This document shows, piece by piece, positions 58,805-64,000 of a DNA stretch of 64,000 bases. The translations under genes and the position numbers were made by a program. Below the pieces are notes generated by a model. That model was not told where the DNA came from. It saw nothing but the letters and a program-made list of their open reading frames with translations, and did no database searches. This DNA comes from Bombus terrestris (lineage: Eukaryota > Arthropoda > Insecta > Hymenoptera > Apidae), in the NCBI RefSeq assembly GCF_910591885.1, contig NC_063273.1, positions 5,270,001-5,334,000 of the forward strand, given 5' to 3'. The first letter of the stretch is position 1. Each line of letters starts with the position of its first letter.

Positions 58805-61800
58805 TTAATGAACACCTGATAACCTTCTCTCTGTATTATATTTGTTGCTCTGTGTCGCATTTTCATTCCGATCATCGTTAGAGATTAAACATTCATTATC
58901 ACATAATTTATCGTTTTTATTTTTATCTTCGATCAGCTCTGCGGTTTCATTTATAGAGACTTTCAATTGACTACGATCTCCTTTTCTTTTCGAAAGTGAA
59001 ACTTGAGATTTAGTTATCGACTTTTCAGATGATTGCGATATAGACGTATTAGATGAATTTAAAGACTGACTCGCTGATAAGAAAGTATGCGACGAACTAG
59101 TTGAGGATCCGGAATCCGATCTAGAAATGTTTTCGTAATTTATATACGAATTTACAGTATTCAATGCTTGTCTATATTGCTTTTTCTTTTTCTTTTGTTG
59201 CAACATTTTTGAACAACTAACATTCTGTTGTCCTTGTGTCAACGACTGATAACTCTACAAGGATATTGTCATAAGTGATTACTTCCTCGATATTTATAAT
59301 TATTATTATTATTAGCAATAATAGTGGTAATAATAATAATGACAGTAGTTTATCTTAAATTCTCTCCTCCCAAAAAAAAAAAAAATAAATTTTATGCACC
59401 TGAGAATGACGTTCAAAAAGTGTTGGTATTTGTGTTACGCGATCCAGCATCATTTCCATCTGCAATCGATGACGTTCCTCTTGTTCACGCGCTTCATCGC
59501 GACGGAGTAAAGTTCGAATACTAAGATCTCTTTCGTGCTCGTGCCTTACAATTGAAATTTATGTAGTCATAACAATATAAAGAGTAATTTCTAATCTTTA
59601 CTATCGCACAACACCCCATTGAAGAAAACAAGCAAATAAGTATTTATTTTTAAAAATCGCACCTCGCAGCAGATCTCAAAGCTCGCCATACTGGATTACG
59701 TCCAATCAAAGATTGTCTAATTTTTGCTGTTTGTTCTCGACGTCTTTCTTCCATTTTTTCCCTTATTTCACGTTCCAATTTTTCTCTATAATATAAATAC
59801 AAGTGCAATCATTTTCTTCCCTTATAATATAAATCAAAGACACATATGTATTTGTTATATTATGTGTTATACCGTGATACTTGACATCTTAAAATTGCTG
59901 CTAAATTATTTCCTCGTATTGGCAAAATAGGCATCGTTGGTTTATGTGTTTCTAGTGGCGTTAAATTATTATCTGACAGTTGCGAAACATTCTTATCCTT
60001 AACGTCTTCGTTGCAATTTTTAACTGTGTTCTGTAAACGTGTGCACGCAGATTTAACGCGTTCTCGTCTAGCCATTGATGGCGGTAAAGACGATGACTTC
60101 ATTAATTGCGCTGCTCTTAACTGTTTTTGTAACTGCCTGAAAATTGTGCTGCTTTTTAGTTAATCGAATATAGGACGAGAACTGTATATACTGTATTGAC
60201 CTGTAATATTCGTCTTCGAGCATACGGTCGTATATTTCTGTGCTGAAAAGATTCTTTGGTACTGGTTTAGCCTTAAACTTCGTATTCATGTTAACACTTT
60301 TGCTACGAATTTCTGGGCTAGATCTTGCTAAAAATCGCCAAGCTCGACGATCACATTCGAGCCTAAAAGGACGTACCTGAGACATTAAATTTAACGCACT
60401 TTCTTCACGGATTATACGACTCCTAAAAGATAAATGCTCGTGATAACTGTAGATTTATTACTATACATAGAATTAAAGCCGAAATATATTCGATACTATG
60501 AATTATATTGGAAAATATTTCAAATAAAATTTCAATGCCTTCAAGAGGGACATATTTTAATGTTATTAATTATTCTCCACGTAGGCGTGTAAAGATCATG
60601 TGAAGATCAACTTTTTTTTTTAAATGAAATGAAAGACAAGGAAGAATGTAAAGTGGTACTTTTGTATTTGTTTTTCTTGTTTCTCATACAACAGCTTTTA
60701 CAAAATAAACATTAAAATATCTCCAAAATTAAACAAACGAACTTCTCAACATACATAGATGTATACTTTTTTGTAGCGAATGTCCAAATGAATTGATTAA
60801 TGTATTAAAAAATATGTGATTCTATTTAAAAAATATCGATGACCTTCACATGTCCTCACCTATGAAAAAACTAATACGTTATGTTCACCTATGAAAAAAC
60901 TAATCATATCAAATTATGTCTCTCTTATATACTTGAAACATTTCTAAATATTATAGAAAACAAGTGAGATATTGCAAGTAATAAAGTTAGGTAGACCATC
61001 TTGTATATTGATAAAAACGAAAAGTATTATTATATATGAAAAACATAAATAAACACAAACCGTTCTTCCTTTTCAGCCAATAATTTGTCATAAAGTGGAA
61101 TTTTTGACGTTAGCGGAATTGGTCTCACACGTCGTTTTCTACGCAGACTTTTCTTATTACTTTTTAAATTTTTACATTTTTGTTCCTCCATTCCAGTATG
61201 TGCCATATATTTTCCTGCTTCTTCTCTAAAGCATATAGTAGCGTATTATTAACTTCATGTGAATAAATGTTTAATTTGCTGTTACAGAAACTATAGTTCC
61301 TCACCGTACAGTAAAACTAAATGGCTTAGGTACGGTAGGGTGCCATTCCTTTGCAATATTGGCAGGCAAACTTCTTGTTTCTATACTGTCTGTATCACTT
61401 TCAATATTATCATTGCTACTTAATCTATTCCATGTGCTCCAATTTTTATTATTCAAATATATCTTTTTCTTACATACTGTTCCATTTTCTTCATATCTTC
61501 TACTACATTTGGAAATATCAATAATTACAGCCTTAATAAAATACAAGAAATTTGCTTCTACATAATTATATATACCTATTTGTCAAAAGATCCTGATCTT
61601 CTGAGAGTTCATTAAATTTACTAGAAAGAAAAAGTAAAGGACTAGGAGTTCGAGATTCTTCTAAGTAACACTTTTTGCCATTTAATGTTAAATCATTAAT
61701 TTCATTCTTACTTTTAATCCTTAATTTTTTATTATATTTAGGTACAGAAAATTTAGGCACATTTGCATTTTCATGATCGATCAATGAATTTTGTAAATTT

Positions 61801-62129
61801 TTCAACAATAATTTTTGTTTCCTTTTTAAGTAATCAACTTTTTGCTTAAACTGCTCATTTGATAAATGATAAACTTGATCATAGTTTGGTATACTGTCCA
61901 AAAATTCTAAAAAGTTGTCCATAATTTCTGTAGGACTTGATATTCCAGATTCACTAATAAGTTGATCACCTTTCATAAGATTTATTTTATGTTTATTATA
62001 AAGATTATTATCTTCTTTATCTTTTTTAGATCCAATGCGTTCATAAGAAGGAATTGGTTGCCCACTGTAAGGATCTACTGGAACTTTTATACAAGAATTG
62101 TAAAAAGACATACCTCTGTGCTCTGTCAT
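58805..62129 (-). CDS. FAM161 (UPF0564) centrosomal/ciliary protein
   Basis: Eight exons on the minus strand: 62129-61576, 61502-61305, 61225-61061, 60422-60201, 60136-59873, 59785-59663, 59544-59400 and 59254-58805, all phases agreeing, giving about 706 residues. FAM161A in vertebrates is a microtubule-binding protein of the photoreceptor connecting cilium and centrioles; the insect role is inferred. The family blocks are KRRVRPIPLTSKIPLYDKLL, RPFRLECDRRAWRFLAR, KFKAKPVPKNLFSTEIYDRM and, towards the end, helical REKLEREIREKMEERRRE and RQSLIGRNPVWRALRSAAR. The N-terminus (PYSGQPIPSYERIGSKK) and the Ser/Lys-rich C-terminal exon are lineage-specific. Six of the seven introns are phase 2, a striking regularity. 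The gene is divergent from Coq6. FAM161A versus FAM161B cannot be decided; insects usually have one. Confidence 0.78.
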
Positions 62130-63340
62130 TGCCTATTATAACAAATAAATTTGTACTATTATATTTATGTTTAAGTCAAAATTAATAAATTTTATTTGAT
62201 ATACGATTGCTTATTTATTAATTTCTTTCTCTAACATTGAACAAAACATATTTTAAGTGTATACTAGTTTGTTGTATTCAAAAATTTAATTTTATTATTT
62301 AACTTTAATTTTAATATTTGAATGAATGAATCAATATAACTTATAAGACAAATTATTATTATATATATTTAAGATAAATTATTATAAATCATTTCTACAA
62401 ACACACACACACATAAATAAACCTTAATACTTACCTTTGAATTTTATGATGGAATATTAACGATATTTATTTATTTAACTATACATAGGTTTAAAAATCA
62501 GAAATAAAAAATTGTAATTTAATTGTATATATTATTAATTTGTATTTATTATATAATACATTTGTTAAATTTCCTGAAATTTGAGTCTGGTTCTTTATAA
62601 GGTTCTAATCGGTTCACACAACAACTCCTGGAAAAGATCAATATAACCTCGTTATATTCATCACCATGGTGAATAAAATGTTACACTAATAAAGATCTTT
62701 TTACAATAATTAGTTAAAAATTAATAAAATTAAACGTATTAACATTTAAATTAGAAAAAATAAGTAATTTATTGTTTACAGAAATAATTGAAGTTGCTGT
62801 ATGAATATATTAATAATTAAAATTATATAAATTTCAATCACACATTCTGAATTATACGAGTTTCATTTTATACGAATTTCAAAGAATTCATTTATATACA
62901 TTTCAAACATTATACTATATCAGAAAAAATTATCATCATTTAAAATTTACTATTACTAAATATCAAATAATAGATTATTACTACTAAAATATATATGAAT
63001 ACTAAAACGTTTTGTTATGTCATTATTTGTCATAAAATGATACGAAGCGTTTTCATATGCATATTTCAATAAAATAAAGCATTACAAAATTTGTTAATAT
63101 GACAAGTATTAAATGATCTGGATAAAACTATGTACCGAGATACTGATTAAAATAACACATTTAAATAATTAAAGAATTCAAATAATTCTATTAAAATAAC
63201 TGTATAAATAAAATAATTTTATGGATTAAGTGAAATTGAAAAAGATTTGTATTTAATATATTTTTGATGTGATTTATTTTAAAGTAATTTCATTCTGCGT
63301 TATAAATTATATGTATTTAGAGTATATAAATAAAAGGAAA
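62130..63340. other. Divergent promoter region between FAM161 and Coq6
   Basis: About 1.2 kb of very AT-rich DNA separating two divergent start codons. A 5' UTR exon for FAM161 may lie here (possible minus-strand splice signals near 62.44 kb). No other feature is supported. Confidence 0.45.
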
Positions 63341-64000
63341 ATGGCGACTTTTATGAAAACGGTAACATATTTTGATGTTTTATCATCAGCTTTAAAAAGA
63401 TATAAATATGTTATTCCTAATGGATCAATGCTAGTGACGAGAAATTATTCTATCTCTGCCCAAAACCATGAAAATTATGATATTATTATTACTGGAGGTG
63501 GTATGGTTGGAACCACACTTGCATGTGCAATAGGTTAACTTTTTTACTTATTTATAATCATATATAACAATATTTTTAGTGTTTACTAAAGATTTGATAA
63601 ATAACATACTTGATGAATGTTTCTTTACGTCTTGCAATAGCAAATAATAGGAAACTTGAATGTAAGAAGATTCTTTTGTTGGAAAGTGGTAAACAATTCG
63701 AATATAAATTTCAAGAAGAATATTCCAATCGTGTGGTTGCTTTAAATCAACAAACACGTACCTTACTTTCAAGCATAGGAGCTTGGCAACACATTGCAGC
63801 AACACGTTATTGTACTGTGCGAAAAATGCAGGTATTGAAACATTGATAATAGTAACAAACAACAGTTTCACAGTAATGTTCCAAATATTGCAATTAAATA
63901 TGAAATTTGTAGTAGGTTTGGGATGCATGCTCTGATGCTATGATAGTATTTAATGAAGATTACTTGAATGAAGAAATTGCTTATATAGTTGAAAATGATC
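63341..64000 (+). CDS. Coq6: Ubiquinone biosynthesis monooxygenase COQ6, 5' part
   Basis: The first three exons, 63341-63533, 63641-63831 and 63916-64000 (cut by the window end). COQ6 is a mitochondrial FAD-dependent hydroxylase that introduces a ring hydroxyl in coenzyme Q synthesis. The N-terminus (MATFMKTVTYFDVLSSALKR) is basic and lacks acidic residues early, fitting a mitochondrial presequence. The FAD-binding Rossmann motif YDIIITGGGMVGTTLACAI follows, then KKILLLESG, EYSNRVVALN, LLSSIGAWQHI and VWDACSDAMIVF, all family signatures. The donor of exon 1 is weak (ATAG|gttaac) but the phases agree (1, then 0), and the acceptor of exon 2 is strong. The gene continues beyond 64000; roughly 156 residues are visible of about 470 expected. 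Confidence 0.88.

Overview
The window looks like nuclear DNA from a bee-like hymenopteran insect. It is AT-rich, its genes are split by short GT-AG introns, CpG is not depleted, and the proteins are recognisably insect (InaF-motif proteins, CLIP-domain serine proteases, a myofilin-like muscle gene). Species assignment is inference. All gene models were spliced by eye: junctions were accepted only where donor, acceptor and codon phase agreed.

Layout. 1-4.2 kb: Wdr20 (minus), partner of the USP12/USP46 deubiquitinases. 6.0-8.3 kb: intronless Utp25 (plus), ribosome biogenesis. 8.8-12.8 kb: two neighbouring minus-strand InaF-motif membrane protein genes. 13.4-16.1 kb: an eight-exon minus-strand gene for a 684-aa protein I do not recognise, head-to-head with TMEM192 (17.4-18.3 kb, plus). 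20.5-24.3 kb: a three-exon minus-strand gene for a 119-aa coiled-coil protein. 24.3-33.1 kb: about 9 kb without a supportable gene, less AT-rich, with three perfect CRE-type palindromes. 33.1-46.9 kb: a large minus-strand muscle-type locus, best described as myofilin-like, with one tiny shared start exon and at least three alternative downstream paths, one ending in a coiled-coil protein with a long KEPEP repeat.

47-64 kb is gene-dense: a possible 62-aa ORF beside a perfect hairpin, Sgf11/ATXN7L3 (SAGA deubiquitinase module), Sde2 (genome stability and splicing), a two-exon gene for an unknown 120-aa protein with a C-terminal hydrophobic segment, two tandem CLIP-domain serine proteases (extracellular cascades), FAM161 (cilium/centrosome, minus, eight exons) and the first three exons of Coq6 (ubiquinone synthesis), which runs off the end.

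Most genes are unrelated housekeeping neighbours. The functional groupings are the two InaF paralogues, the two CLIP proteases and the multi-isoform muscle locus. I saw no CRISPR array, rRNA, tRNA or intact transposon. One intronic stretch looks like a solo LTR.
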